Part shown: piece after piece, positions 18,448 through 27,806 of the stretch
Position numbering within the stretch: position 1 is the first letter of the stretch
How the letters are laid out: every line of letters begins with the position of its first letter
Assembly: GCA_945881775.1 (NCBI GenBank)
Contig: CAMCVE010000009.1
Span: 1 to 64,000 of the forward strand
Reading direction: 5' to 3'
DNA from: Bacteriovorax stolpii
Lineage (GTDB): Bacteria; Bdellovibrionota; UBA2428
DNA: 64,000 bases
The notes under the pieces: model-generated
What the model saw: the letters and a program-made list of their open reading frames with translations, nothing else
The model's database searches: none
Told to the model about the DNA's origin: nothing
Program-made: the position numbers and the translations under genes

Positions 18448-19331
18448 GACTTCGGAATAAACGCTTTGATACGGTGGCTGGCAACGAATTCTTGGATTTT
18501 CTTGAAACCGGCTGCGTCGACGTCCTTGAACTGAAGCCCGATTCCCTCGGGCACCCCGTTCTGAGCTGTGCTGCGCACCCACACGACTTTGCCGAGGCCT
18601 CGGATGCTGTCTGCGATCTGTGTGGAGTTGCTTGACCCCTCTTCGGCGTTCATGAGGTTCACGAGAGGGTTGTTGTTTTCCGGTCCCGAGTTCCCCGAGA
18701 CTTGGGCGCTAAACTCCAAAACAAACTCCACGTCGTCGCCGATGGCGATGTTTTGCGGAACGGCTCTTACGAAGATTCCGCCGAGACCAACATTGAGGGT
18801 TTCTGCGACGAGTGCTTGCTCGAGGCTGGCAAGCTGCAATTGAATGTGGTGGGTGGCATTCACTCGCAGCTTACGGGGAACTTTCACGCGAAGCGGTTGG
18901 GAGAGCATGTCTCGCAGGGCGTCGGCCGTGCTGGACTCGGGACTTTCGATGTTCAGCAGGCCACTCGCGCCACGATCGAGCCATCCGATGCCAAGGGCGG
19001 CCGTAGGACTCGTGGCCGGGACGAGGACGAGAATGCAAGCCAAAGGATCGAGGCTCCTAAGGCCACTGCAGACAGCGTCCCACTCAGGACTTTCTGGGGG
19101 GTGGGTGCTCTCGGAAGGGTCTAGAACCACCAAAAGGGGGATCTCATGGCTTGTGACGAAGCTCTTCAGCTGGGTGGGATGGCCTAGCCCCTGAAAATCC
19201 CAATGAAAGGGAGCTCCGGGCAGATCGTGGAAGGAGTTGTTGAGATGCTTCGAAAGTTTGTCTTTGAAGCTGGGTGAATTCTGGGCGGGGCCGATAATGA
19301 GAATTTCGCGGGTTCTTGCGGGCAAAGTCAT
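18444..19331 (-). CDS. PilZ-domain protein with degenerate receiver-like N-terminus
   Basis: A 295-residue protein. Residues about 10-140 look like a receiver fold (ILIIGPAQNS, PLLVVLDPSES, ILVLVPATS, WLDRGASGLLN) but lack the phosphorylation Asp pair in the usual places. Residues about 150-290 form a PilZ domain: RKLRVN (the RxxxR c-di-GMP motif), TLNVGLGGIFV (where NxGxxG replaces the usual D/NxSxxG) and GKVVWVRS. It may read cyclic di-GMP. It overlaps the flavoprotein gene by 4 bp, which suggests an operon. Confidence 0.75.
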   Translation of the reverse strand: MTLPARTREILIIGPAQNSPSFKDKLSKHLNNSFHDLPGAPFHWDFQGLGHPTQLKSFVTSHEIPLLVVLDPSESTHPPESPEWDAVCSGLRSLDPLACILVLVPATSPTAALGIGWLDRGASGLLNIESPESSTADALRDMLSQPLRVKVPRKLRVNATHHIQLQLASLEQALVAETLNVGLGGIFVRAVPQNIAIGDDVEFVLEFSAQVSGNSGPENNNPLVNLMNAEEGSSNSTQIADSIRGLGKVVWVRSTAQNGVPEGIGLQFKDVDAAGFKKIQEFVASHRIKAFIPKS

Positions 19332-19411
19332 GTCCCAATCATGGGCATAAATTTCGTCCGATGCAATCCCTGCTTGACCTAGACTTAGACGCGTTATGAA
19401 ACTGACGTGCT

Positions 19412-20383
19412 ATGGCAGACGATGGCTCTAAGCTCTTGAGTTCAAAGCATCCTAAGCCCGAATGGCTCAAGGTCAGGGCTCCCGGCGGAGAGAATTTCAA
19501 ACGCCTCAAAGAGGTCAGCCGCCAACACGGTTTGGCGACGGTCTGCGAAGAAGCACGTTGCCCCAATATCGGAGAATGTTGGTCAGGCGGAACGGCGACC
19601 TTCATGCTGCTCGGGAGTGTGTGCACGCGGGGCTGTAAATTCTGTGCTGTCGCGACCGGCAATCCAAAAATGCAACTCGATCCCCATGAGCCCGAAAAAA
19701 TTGCGAATGTCGTGCGCGACATGAAACTTTCCTACATCGTCCTTACATCCGTGGACCGGGATGATCTTCCGGACCAGGGCGCCGGACATTTTGCAGAGAC
19801 CGTGCGTCTCACGAAAATCGCGACTCCCGGACTTCTCGTGGAGACTCTCACGCCAGACTGGAAGGGCGATGCGGCGTGCGTTGAAACGATGGCTGCGAGC
19901 GGCGCCGACGTTCTGGCTCATAACGTGGAAACTGTGGAACGCTTGCAACGCAAGGTGCGCGACCCACGCTGTGGCTATGAGCAGTCGTTGAAAGTTCTTG
20001 AAGGCTATCGTCTTCGCTCGGAGGCTCTCGGACGGCGTGCTCTCACCAAGTCCTCGATCATGCTCGGCGTGGGTGAAGAGGACCACGAAGTTCTTCAGAC
20101 GATGAAGGATCTCATCGCTCACGGGGTTTCGGTGCTTACGATTGGACAATATCTCCAGCCCTCGGCATCAAAACTACCTGTCGAGAGTTTCGTAAGTCCC
20201 GAGAAATTTTCTGAATGGGCCCGAGTTGGAGAGAGTCTTGGATTTGCTTATGTAGCCTCGGGACCTCTGGTGCGTTCAAGTTACAAGGCAGGCGAGTACT
20301 TTATCGAGAAAATTCTGCGTGGTGAGAAGAGTCACGGAGATTTTCTCGTCCCGAGCCAGAAAAGTGGAGTGATGACAGCATGA
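19412..20383 (+). CDS. lipA: Lipoyl synthase
   Basis: A 323-residue radical SAM enzyme. The auxiliary cluster ligands are Cys45, Cys50 and Cys56 (CEEARCPNIGEC), and the radical SAM cluster is CTRGCKFC (Cys71, Cys75, Cys78). It inserts two sulfurs into protein-bound octanoyl groups. It opens a compact operon with the 2-oxoacid dehydrogenase subunits and lipB, and its stop overlaps the E1alpha start (ATGA). Divergent from the PilZ gene across 80 bp. Confidence 0.95.
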   Translation: MADDGSKLLSSKHPKPEWLKVRAPGGENFKRLKEVSRQHGLATVCEEARCPNIGECWSGGTATFMLLGSVCTRGCKFCAVATGNPKMQLDPHEPEKIANVVRDMKLSYIVLTSVDRDDLPDQGAGHFAETVRLTKIATPGLLVETLTPDWKGDAACVETMAASGADVLAHNVETVERLQRKVRDPRCGYEQSLKVLEGYRLRSEALGRRALTKSSIMLGVGEEDHEVLQTMKDLIAHGVSVLTIGQYLQPSASKLPVESFVSPEKFSEWARVGESLGFAYVASGPLVRSSYKAGEYFIEKILRGEKSHGDFLVPSQKSGVMTA

Positions 20384-21417
20384 GTGAGACTTCTCGGGTG
20401 CCCGCCCAACCTTTTAAAGATAAGAATTTTTGCCTCTCGTATTTTCGTCATATGGTGCGAGCACGTGCGCTTGAAGAGCGTCTCATCAAGATGATGCGTA
20501 CGGGAGACGGCTATTTTTGGATCGGAGGCCCCGGTGAGGAAGCTTTCAGCGTGGCGCTAGGTCTTCAGGCGCGCAAGGGACACGGAGTTGCGTACGATTT
20601 TCTGCATCTGCACTATCGATCGAATCCTGTGGTCCTCACCATGGGAGCTCCGATGATCGATTTTCTTCGTCAAATGAAGAGCACCGCTCTCGATCCCTTT
20701 TCCGGTGGACGTAATTTCGTCGCGCATATCAGCAAGAAGGAATGGAACGTCGTGCCCGTGACTTCGACTATTGAGACTCAATACGCGGTTGCCCCGGGTA
20801 CGGCGATGGCTCAACGTCGCGCGCGCCTTAAGGGTGAGCCTGCGGGAGTGACGGTTGTGGTGGGCGGCGATGCGGGAACAGCAGAGGGCGATTTCGCGTC
20901 GTCGCTGATCTGGTCGACACGGCCAGGGGCTGAGCTTCCGATATTGCTGATTGTGACAAACAACAAATTCGGTATTTCAACTCCCGCTGAAAGTCAGCAC
21001 GGCGAGAAAAACATTGCTGATCGCGCGCGCGCCTTCGGAATCTCGGCACAGGTGGTCGATGGCAACACGCCTGAGAAGATTTGGGCCGCTCTCGAGACCG
21101 CCTTCGACACCATTCGCACTACGGGCAAGCCCTATTTCCTCGAGGTGATGGTTTCGCGTCTGCACGGACACAGTTCGTCTTCGGGCGCGCAGCGCACTCT
21201 CGACGAGCCTTGTTGCATCGACGCCTTCGAGAAGAAATTGCTTAAGAATGCTTGGATTACCGAGAAAGAAATCGAAGAGCTCAAGCAAGCGGCGCACCTC
21301 GAGGCCCAAGAGGCGCACGATCAGATCAAGGGCGAGCCTTATCCCGAAGCCTCAACCTTCCAAGATCATACTTTCGCCGACGGCAAACGCGGCGGAGTTC
21401 CGGGGAGGGATTTCTAA
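20380..21417 (+). CDS. 2-oxoacid dehydrogenase E1 component, alpha subunit
   Basis: A 345-residue thiamine diphosphate enzyme subunit. The TPP/Mg motif reads GGDAGTAEGDF with the closing LLIVTNNKFGIST (usually GDGxxxEG...N, so the third position is Ala). RLHGHSSSSGAQR matches the phosphorylation-loop-like segment of E1alpha. Together with E1beta it decarboxylates a 2-oxoacid and transfers the acyl group to E2. Sequence favours the branched-chain/acetoin-type heterotetrameric E1 over the homodimeric AceE; the substrate (2-oxoisovalerate or pyruvate) cannot be settled by eye. Confidence 0.88.
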   Translation: MSETSRVPAQPFKDKNFCLSYFRHMVRARALEERLIKMMRTGDGYFWIGGPGEEAFSVALGLQARKGHGVAYDFLHLHYRSNPVVLTMGAPMIDFLRQMKSTALDPFSGGRNFVAHISKKEWNVVPVTSTIETQYAVAPGTAMAQRRARLKGEPAGVTVVVGGDAGTAEGDFASSLIWSTRPGAELPILLIVTNNKFGISTPAESQHGEKNIADRARAFGISAQVVDGNTPEKIWAALETAFDTIRTTGKPYFLEVMVSRLHGHSSSSGAQRTLDEPCCIDAFEKKLLKNAWITEKEIEELKQAAHLEAQEAHDQIKGEPYPEASTFQDHTFADGKRGGVPGRDF

Positions 21418-22479
21418 ATGGCAAACATGGCTCAAGCGGTGCGGATGGCTCTGCATTACGGAGAAAAGCATCTCGGTGTGACGGATATTTTTGGAGAGGA
21501 TGTTGGCCCGCCACTCGGGGGCGTCTTTACCTGCACTCAAGGTCTTAAGACGACCTGGAACACGCCGCTCGATGAGCGCGGTATTGTGGGCGCTGCGATC
21601 GGGCTTGCCCTTGCGGGCCAGAAGCCTGTCGCCGAGATTCAGTTCTGCGATTACATCTTCAACACCATCGATCTTCTGAAGCTTGCCGGAAACAACAACT
21701 GGGCTTCAAACGGCCAGTATCCCCTCAACATCACCGTCATGACACCCGCGGGTGCCGGTATTCATGGAAGCATCTACCATTCGCACTCTTTTGATTCGTG
21801 GGCTTCGAGACTCACGGGCTGGAAAGTGGTGATGCCCTCGACGCCTCGCGATGCTTACGGGCTCATGCTTTCTGCCATCGAGGACCCCAATCCCGTGCTG
21901 GTGATGATTCCTAAAGCGCTCATGCGAGTGAAGGGCGAGGAGCTGATCCCTGGTGAGCCCCTCGAAGAGAAAGACCTCAAAGAGCGGATCGATGCGCCGC
22001 TTGGTGAAGCTCGGAAAGGCTGGGAGCCGCGTTGGCCTGAGCTCGAATTTGCGCCCACGCCCATCGGCGAAGCCAAGATTGTGCGTCCCGGAAACAGCGC
22101 AACAGTTGTGACTTATAGCCGCCATGTTTTCCTCGCGATGAAGGTGGCCGACAAGCTTGCGGCAGAGGGACTCGGCGAAGTCGAAGTGATCGACTTGCGC
22201 ACGATCTACCCCTACGACTGGGCGGCGATTTCCCGCTCTGTTGTGAAGACGGGTCGAGTCTTGTTTCTCAATGAAGACACCGAGATCACAAACTTTGGTG
22301 AGCACCTGCTTCGCCGTACGATCGAAGAACATTATTACCAGTTGCGCGCGCGTCCTCGCCTGCTTGCTGGAGCGCATGTTCCTGGGATTGGCTTGGCGCC
22401 GCCTCTCGAAGAAGCGAGCGTTCCACAAGAGCACGACATTGAACGTGAACTAAGAGCTCTGCTGACAGAGCTGACTTGA
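21418..22479 (+). CDS. 2-oxoacid dehydrogenase E1 component, beta subunit
   Basis: A 353-residue transketolase-like subunit. Recognisable parts are FGEDVGPPLGGVF, DERGIVGAAIGLALAG, AEIQFCDYIFN, the segment with GAGIHGSIYHSHS, and the C-terminal swivel domain VEVIDLRTIYPYDWAAI with LFLNEDT. The ATG directly follows the E1alpha stop, and GGAGGGA lies in the E1alpha 3' end. It completes the alpha2beta2 E1. Confidence 0.9.
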   Translation: MANMAQAVRMALHYGEKHLGVTDIFGEDVGPPLGGVFTCTQGLKTTWNTPLDERGIVGAAIGLALAGQKPVAEIQFCDYIFNTIDLLKLAGNNNWASNGQYPLNITVMTPAGAGIHGSIYHSHSFDSWASRLTGWKVVMPSTPRDAYGLMLSAIEDPNPVLVMIPKALMRVKGEELIPGEPLEEKDLKERIDAPLGEARKGWEPRWPELEFAPTPIGEAKIVRPGNSATVVTYSRHVFLAMKVADKLAAEGLGEVEVIDLRTIYPYDWAAISRSVVKTGRVLFLNEDTEITNFGEHLLRRTIEEHYYQLRARPRLLAGAHVPGIGLAPPLEEASVPQEHDIERELRALLTELT

Positions 22480-22508
22480 TTTGAAATGGATTGAAGGAGT
22501 TAAAGATT

Positions 22509-23888
22509 ATGGAATTCAAATTACCCGATATTGGTGAAGGTGTTGTTGAGGGCGAGCTGATTCAGTGGCTCGTGAAAGAAGGCGATACGGTTCAAGCTGA
22601 TCAAGCTGTCGTGGAAGTCATGACCGACAAAGCTACCGTGGAAGTTCCGGCTCCTGTTGCGGGAAAGATCACGGGGATCACCGCAAAGGAAGGCGACATG
22701 ATCAAAGTGGGTCAGACTCTCGCTCAGATCGACGGAGGGGCTGCAGCTTCTGTAGCTCCTGCAGCTCCAAAACCTGCTGCCGCTACTCCAGCACCGGCTC
22801 CTGAGAAGGCGGTCTCAAATGGCGCCATCAGCAAGCCCGCGGCTCCACAGACCGCACCTGCTCCAGCAAACGTCGGGTCGTATTCGAGCCCTGCTTCGCT
22901 CGCTCCTTCGGATGTGCCCGCAGCGCCCATCGTACGTTCGATGGCGCAAAAAGCTGGCGTTGATCTTTCTCAAGTCCCAGCGACCGGCCCCAAAGTTGGA
23001 TCGCAGTCGCGCGTGCTTGAAGAAGATTTGCTGCGCTTTCTGAATCAAGGCGCAGGTGCCGTGCAAGCTGGCTCTCCCGTCTACGTGGCTCAAGGATCTT
23101 CGGCTCCAGCAGCGGCTCCCGCGAAGAAAACCAAACCCATTCCCGCAAATTTCTTCCGTGACACTTCGGGCGTTGAGCCTCAGGACGAGCGTCAGCCCGT
23201 TCGCGGTCTTCGCCGCGTGATCGCTCAGGCGATGGTGCGCAGCAAGTACACCGCGCCTCACTACTCGTACGTGGACAAATTCGAGTGCTCGCAACTCGTT
23301 GCCATGCGCGAGGAAGCCAAGAAAGTAGGCGAGCAGTACGGCGTGAAAATTTCCTATTTGCCCTTCATCGTGAAAGCGCTCGTGGGGGCCCTGAAAGAGT
23401 TCCCGACTGCGAACGCTTCGCTTGAGGAAAGCGACAAGGGCATGGAGCTCGTTCTGAAGAAGCACTACCACATCGGTATTGCGGTCGCGACGCCCGATGG
23501 TCTCATCGTCCCCGTCATTAAGAACGCTGATCGCAAAACGATTTTGCAAATCGCTCAGGAAATCAACGACCTCTCTGCCAAAGTCCGCGCTGGCAAGGCG
23601 ACGGCAGATGAGCTGAAAGGCTCCACTTTCACGATCACCTCGATGGGGAACATCGGTGGGCTCTTTGCGACGCCGATCATCAACTATCCCGAAGTGGGCA
23701 TCATGGGGGTCTACAAGGTTCAAGAAGAGCCCCTCGTGCAAGACGGTCAGATCGTTATCGGTAAAACGATGCACCTCTCGTTGTCGCTCGATCACCGTGT
23801 GGTGGACGGCGCTGTGGGTGGGTATTTCTGCAACGCCGTTATCGAGCGTTTGCAGAACCCTGCGCGCCTCTTGATGGAGATGATCTAA
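22509..23888 (+). CDS. 2-oxoacid dehydrogenase E2 (dihydrolipoyl acyltransferase)
   Basis: 459 residues in the standard E2 order. The lipoyl domain covers 1-77 with lipoyl-Lys41 in MTDKATVEV. An Ala/Pro-rich hinge runs from about 80 to 125, and a peripheral subunit-binding domain (VRSMAQKAGVDLSQV) lies around 140-180. The catalytic domain ends with LSLDHRVVDGAVGG. I set the start at ATG 22509 with GAAGGAG upstream; a TTG at 22491 is in frame but lacks support. E2 is the structural core onto which E1 and E3 assemble. Confidence 0.93.
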   Translation: MEFKLPDIGEGVVEGELIQWLVKEGDTVQADQAVVEVMTDKATVEVPAPVAGKITGITAKEGDMIKVGQTLAQIDGGAAASVAPAAPKPAAATPAPAPEKAVSNGAISKPAAPQTAPAPANVGSYSSPASLAPSDVPAAPIVRSMAQKAGVDLSQVPATGPKVGSQSRVLEEDLLRFLNQGAGAVQAGSPVYVAQGSSAPAAAPAKKTKPIPANFFRDTSGVEPQDERQPVRGLRRVIAQAMVRSKYTAPHYSYVDKFECSQLVAMREEAKKVGEQYGVKISYLPFIVKALVGALKEFPTANASLEESDKGMELVLKKHYHIGIAVATPDGLIVPVIKNADRKTILQIAQEINDLSAKVRAGKATADELKGSTFTITSMGNIGGLFATPIINYPEVGIMGVYKVQEEPLVQDGQIVIGKTMHLSLSLDHRVVDGAVGGYFCNAVIERLQNPARLLMEMI

Positions 23889-25376
23889 ATGTCAAAACAG
23901 TTTGATGTGCTCGTGATCGGTGCAGGGCCTGGCGGGTACGTCGCTGCGATTCGCGCAGCTCAACTTGGCTACAAGACTGCGATCATCGAAGGTCACAAGA
24001 TGGGGGGCGAGTGTCTCAACTACGGATGTATTCCGTCGAAGGCGCTCATCTCCACGGGTCACGTGATCGACAAAGTTCATGAAGGTGAAAAATACGGACT
24101 CATGTTTGAGAAGTTCCGGGTCGATTTGCCCAAGCTCATTGATTGGAAAGCGGGCATCGTGAAGCAACTCACCGGTGGCGTTGCGACCTTGCTCAAGGCC
24201 AATGGTGTAACGATTTTTCAGGGTACGGGCGAGTTCGAAGGCTTCTCAGCCGATGGCAAGTTCAAGAAAGTCAAAGTCGTCTCGAGCGTCGATTCCTACG
24301 ATGGCACGCAAAAGGCTCCTGGTGTCGACGACGTGGTCGAAGCCGAGCGCGTGATTATCGCCACAGGCTCCACCAGCGCCGAGTTCTCGCACCTGAAGAT
24401 CAATGGGACTTCGATCTTGGGCTCTAAGGACGCCCTCGATGTGCGTGACACGCCCAAGAAAATTGTCGTGATCGGTGGCGGAGTCATCGGTCTCGAGCTA
24501 GGGAGTTTTTTCATTAAGCTCGGCACCCAAATGGAGGTCGTGGAGTTCGCTCCTCAGATTCTCACCGGTACAGACCGTGAATGTGTCGACGTGATTCAAA
24601 AGCGTCTTGTCAAAAAGGGTGTGCAACTGCACCTCGAGACCAAGGTCACTGCGGTCGAAGAAAAGGGCAAGGGCAAGGCGCTTGTGCACGTCGAGCGCAA
24701 GGATGGCTCCAAGGCAACGATCGAATGTGATTGGGCGCTTCTCACTGTCGGTCGCAAGCCCCGTACGGCAAACCTCAATCTTGATCGTATCGGCGTCAAG
24801 GTGGGCGATCGTGGCTTTATTGAGGTCAACAGTCGCCTCGAGACCAATGTTGCTGGCGTGTATGCGATCGGTGATGTGATCGGAGGCGCGATGCTCGCGC
24901 ATAAGGCTTCCAAAGAGGGACTGGTCTGCGTCGAGGGCTTTAAAGACGCCAATGTGTCGATGGATGTGCGTGCACTTCCGTGGGCGATTTTCGTGGACCC
25001 CGAGATCGCGGGTGTGGGCCACACCGAGGAATCGGCTCGCGCCGCGGGCTGGGATCCGGTTGTTGGCAAGTGCCCCTTTGCGGCCAATGGTCGTGCGCTC
25101 ACCACGGGTGATGCCACGGGCTTTGTGAAGCTCATCGCCGACCGCAAGACAGATCGCCTTCTGGGTGCTCATCTGGTTGGTCCCGAAGTTTCGAATCTCG
25201 TCCAGGAGATCACGATGGCGATTGAAATGGGAGCGACATCCGAGGATGTCGCTCGCACCGTCCATGCCCATCCCACACTCCCCGAAACGATTATGGAAGC
25301 TGCTGAGAGCGTGCACGGCATGGCGGTGCATATTTTTGAGCGCAAGAAACCGAAAGCTGCCGAGACGCATGCGTGA
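23889..25376 (+). CDS. lpdA: Dihydrolipoyl dehydrogenase (E3)
   Basis: 495 residues. The FAD motif VIGAGPGGYVAA is followed by the redox disulfide GGECLNYGCIPSK (Cys42, Cys47), the NAD motif VVIGGGVIGLELGS, and the C-terminal catalytic His-Glu in AHPTLPETIMEA. It reoxidises the E2 dihydrolipoyl group with NAD+. Longer than E. coli Lpd by about 20 residues, spread through the first domain. The stop overlaps lipB by 8 bp. Confidence 0.95.
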   Translation: MSKQFDVLVIGAGPGGYVAAIRAAQLGYKTAIIEGHKMGGECLNYGCIPSKALISTGHVIDKVHEGEKYGLMFEKFRVDLPKLIDWKAGIVKQLTGGVATLLKANGVTIFQGTGEFEGFSADGKFKKVKVVSSVDSYDGTQKAPGVDDVVEAERVIIATGSTSAEFSHLKINGTSILGSKDALDVRDTPKKIVVIGGGVIGLELGSFFIKLGTQMEVVEFAPQILTGTDRECVDVIQKRLVKKGVQLHLETKVTAVEEKGKGKALVHVERKDGSKATIECDWALLTVGRKPRTANLNLDRIGVKVGDRGFIEVNSRLETNVAGVYAIGDVIGGAMLAHKASKEGLVCVEGFKDANVSMDVRALPWAIFVDPEIAGVGHTEESARAAGWDPVVGKCPFAANGRALTTGDATGFVKLIADRKTDRLLGAHLVGPEVSNLVQEITMAIEMGATSEDVARTVHAHPTLPETIMEAAESVHGMAVHIFERKKPKAAETHA

Positions 25377-26076
25377 GCTTGGCCACGTCGGTGAAGGCGA
25401 CTCCCGAATCGACCTCGTCGATTTGGGAGTGATTCCTTACCGCGAGGCTTGGCTCATTCAGCAGTCTCTTGTCGAAAAGCGTGTCGCGGGACTTGTCCCC
25501 GACACGCTTTTGTTTGTTGAGCACCCGCCCGTGATCACTCTAGGGCGCGGAGCTCAGCGCGGTGAGGGAGCTTGGGTGCAGGCTGATCCCGGAACCGAAG
25601 TGATCGAGATCGAGCGTGGGGGCCTCGCCACATATCATGGTCCCGGACAGATGGTTGTTTATCCGATCTTTCGTTTGGACCGTAAACATGCCTCCTTGTC
25701 GCGCGCGGGAGTGGTCAATTTGATTCGCGCGCTTGAGACTTGGATCGTGGCAACCCTCAGTTCACTCGAGATCAAGGCCTCGGCACTCGAGGGCAAGACA
25801 GGCGTTTGGGTGCAGGGCTTGCCGTCTGGAGCTACTTCGCAGGCACTGCCGCTCGAGCGTAAGATCGCCAGTATCGGGATTGCGGTTCGTCGCTGGGTGA
25901 GTTTTCACGGACTCGCGATGAACTACGCCACAGGGACCGAGCCTTGGCGACAGCTCAGGCCCTGCGGCTTCAGTGCTGACGTGATGACGGATCTCTCGAT
26001 GGAGACGGGTCGGGTGTGGAGTCGCGAAGAAGTTTTGCACATCCTCTGTTCCTCGCTTCGATCACACTTGGTTTGA
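25369..26076 (+). CDS. lipB: Lipoyl(octanoyl) transferase
   Basis: 235 residues. RGGLATYHGPGQMVVYP is the family signature, KIASIGIAVRRWVSFHG carries the catalytic Lys, and RPCGFSADVMTDL the catalytic Cys. LipB moves octanoate from acyl carrier protein to the lipoyl Lys of E2 and related proteins, the step before LipA. I set the start at ATG 25369, inside the end of lpdA; longer readings would be out-of-frame lpdA sequence. Confidence 0.93.
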   Translation: MRELGHVGEGDSRIDLVDLGVIPYREAWLIQQSLVEKRVAGLVPDTLLFVEHPPVITLGRGAQRGEGAWVQADPGTEVIEIERGGLATYHGPGQMVVYPIFRLDRKHASLSRAGVVNLIRALETWIVATLSSLEIKASALEGKTGVWVQGLPSGATSQALPLERKIASIGIAVRRWVSFHGLAMNYATGTEPWRQLRPCGFSADVMTDLSMETGRVWSREEVLHILCSSLRSHLV

Positions 26077-26105
26077 AGCACGCCTTGCTGTAAATTCTAT
26101 ATTCG

Positions 26106-27806
26106 ATGGCGATCCGATTTCTTAGGCTTCTGGCTCCGGCGCTCCTCGTTTTAATCGCGTGGCGGGCCAGGGCTTGGGTGCCCACGGGTGCGCAGGATCT
26201 CACTCTACGTCGTGAATGTCGTTCTGAGGCTCTGTCGACAAAGATCGTTAAGACTTTCGGAGACTCATCAAAACGAGATAGCTTTGACCCGCGCGTCTGG
26301 TCAAACTTCGAGGGCGTGGTGCAGGACTACTTCGATGACTGCGGAGAAGAGCTCCAGCGGAGTAGTCTCTCGAATGTCTTGGACTACGCGGAGATGTCAC
26401 TTGTCACTTATGATGTCCGCAAGCATTCTCGGATGAAAGAGGTGGAGTTTTTGCTGCCGTCCTCGGGCATGAAAGTGCGAGGTCTCATCGCGCTTCAAAA
26501 CACAACTGAGCGTCGTCCACTTGTGATCTTTAAGTGCGGCCTCACCTGCGACCTCTATGATCCTTCGATGCTTTTCACGTTGATGGTTTACTACGACATG
26601 GGCCCGTTCCATGTTCTCCTGCTACCGAGTAACTCCGGGAAAGACTTCATCAAGGCCAATCGTAGTTTCGCCGTGGGCGGCCTCGAGGAAGGGCGACAGC
26701 TGGTTGAGATTGCGCGTTACATCGAAAGCGGTTCGTGGACCTACTCGAAGAATATTTCTCGGATTCATCTTTTTGGAATGAGTCTCGGCGGGCATGCGTC
26801 TCTTTATGCGGCCATGTACGCCGACCATCTTCAGTTGCAGTCTCGAGAGACGGGACCGCTTTTTAGCTCTGTGTTTGTGGGTTGCCCCGTGGTCGACCTC
26901 AAGCCCAGCCTCGAGCGAGTGACGGGCGAGTCGTTGATCGCAAAAATCTTACGCAGAACCCTCTTCAAAAATGTTGTGGAGATGCTTAGCTTTGTTCCGT
27001 TCTTCGGTCAGTATTTCGATTCCCGCGACACGAGCTACAATCCGAGCCAAGCGGCACTTCAGGAGATGCTCCGGTCGGGTGCCGTAAACTACTATTCCTC
27101 GGTTACGGAGCGCGCTCCTTGGCGCACTCCCCCACTCGAGGATGTTCAGTTTCAGGACCCCAGGGAACTTTGGGACTGGATGAATTTTTCTAAGCGCCCT
27201 CTAGACCTTCTGGAGACCCCTATCTACGTTTGGGCTCCTCGCAACGATGATGTTGTGGAATTCAAAACAAACACTGAACAGCTCTTGGCAGGCGACAAGC
27301 GTCAGTCACGGCGTAAAATTTTCTCTCTTGATACGCCTCTCGGAGGGCACTGTGCATTCCCCTCGCTTTACGGATGGGCCGGAGCCTCGGCCATGATGAA
27401 CGCTCTTTTCCTGGCGCGTAGCCCAGAGATCCTCTCAAAAATGCGCGTGATCGATATGAAGTTTCCTCGCAAGCTCGGCTACAAGTCGCGAGCCAGTGCA
27501 CGTCGTCGGCGAACAGACGCGACCTGGATTGCTGTCGAAAACAAGCCCCACATCACTCTGCGGATGCAGTACCGCGAAGTCCCGTGTCGCCTGGGCACTG
27601 GAGGACCTCAGCGTTGCAATGGTTTTGAAACGATGAAGTTCAGCTATGCGGAACTCGGCCTGAGTGACGCGAGCATTCCGAAGACTTCGGTCGAGGCGCA
27701 TGGATTCACTCGCTGGCTCAACGCGCGCCTCAAGATGCTTGATGCTGAGAAGCGCTCACTCACCGTGAATGAGAATCCAGAGTACTTACGTTGGATACGT
27801 CTCTAG
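26106..27806 (+). CDS. Exported alpha/beta hydrolase-fold protein
   Basis: 566 residues with a signal peptide (LLAPALLVLIAWRARA). An alpha/beta hydrolase core spans about 115-430: the nucleophile elbow GMSLGGHAS (Ser226), a likely acid in WAPRNDDVVEF and a catalytic His in LGGHCAFP. About 130 residues follow with an RARRRR-like basic patch and two Cys (VPCRLG, QRCNGF). Substrate unknown; the enzyme should act in the periplasm or outside. The 3' end overlaps the convergent regulator gene by 21 bp. Confidence 0.75.
   Translation: MAIRFLRLLAPALLVLIAWRARAWVPTGAQDLTLRRECRSEALSTKIVKTFGDSSKRDSFDPRVWSNFEGVVQDYFDDCGEELQRSSLSNVLDYAEMSLVTYDVRKHSRMKEVEFLLPSSGMKVRGLIALQNTTERRPLVIFKCGLTCDLYDPSMLFTLMVYYDMGPFHVLLLPSNSGKDFIKANRSFAVGGLEEGRQLVEIARYIESGSWTYSKNISRIHLFGMSLGGHASLYAAMYADHLQLQSRETGPLFSSVFVGCPVVDLKPSLERVTGESLIAKILRRTLFKNVVEMLSFVPFFGQYFDSRDTSYNPSQAALQEMLRSGAVNYYSSVTERAPWRTPPLEDVQFQDPRELWDWMNFSKRPLDLLETPIYVWAPRNDDVVEFKTNTEQLLAGDKRQSRRKIFSLDTPLGGHCAFPSLYGWAGASAMMNALFLARSPEILSKMRVIDMKFPRKLGYKSRASARRRRTDATWIAVENKPHITLRMQYREVPCRLGTGGPQRCNGFETMKFSYAELGLSDASIPKTSVEAHGFTRWLNARLKMLDAEKRSLTVNENPEYLRWIRL

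Noticed and set aside
22740-22870. Ala/Pro repeat in E2 as a sequence repeat of interest
   Set aside because: It is the normal flexible hinge between lipoyl and binding domains.
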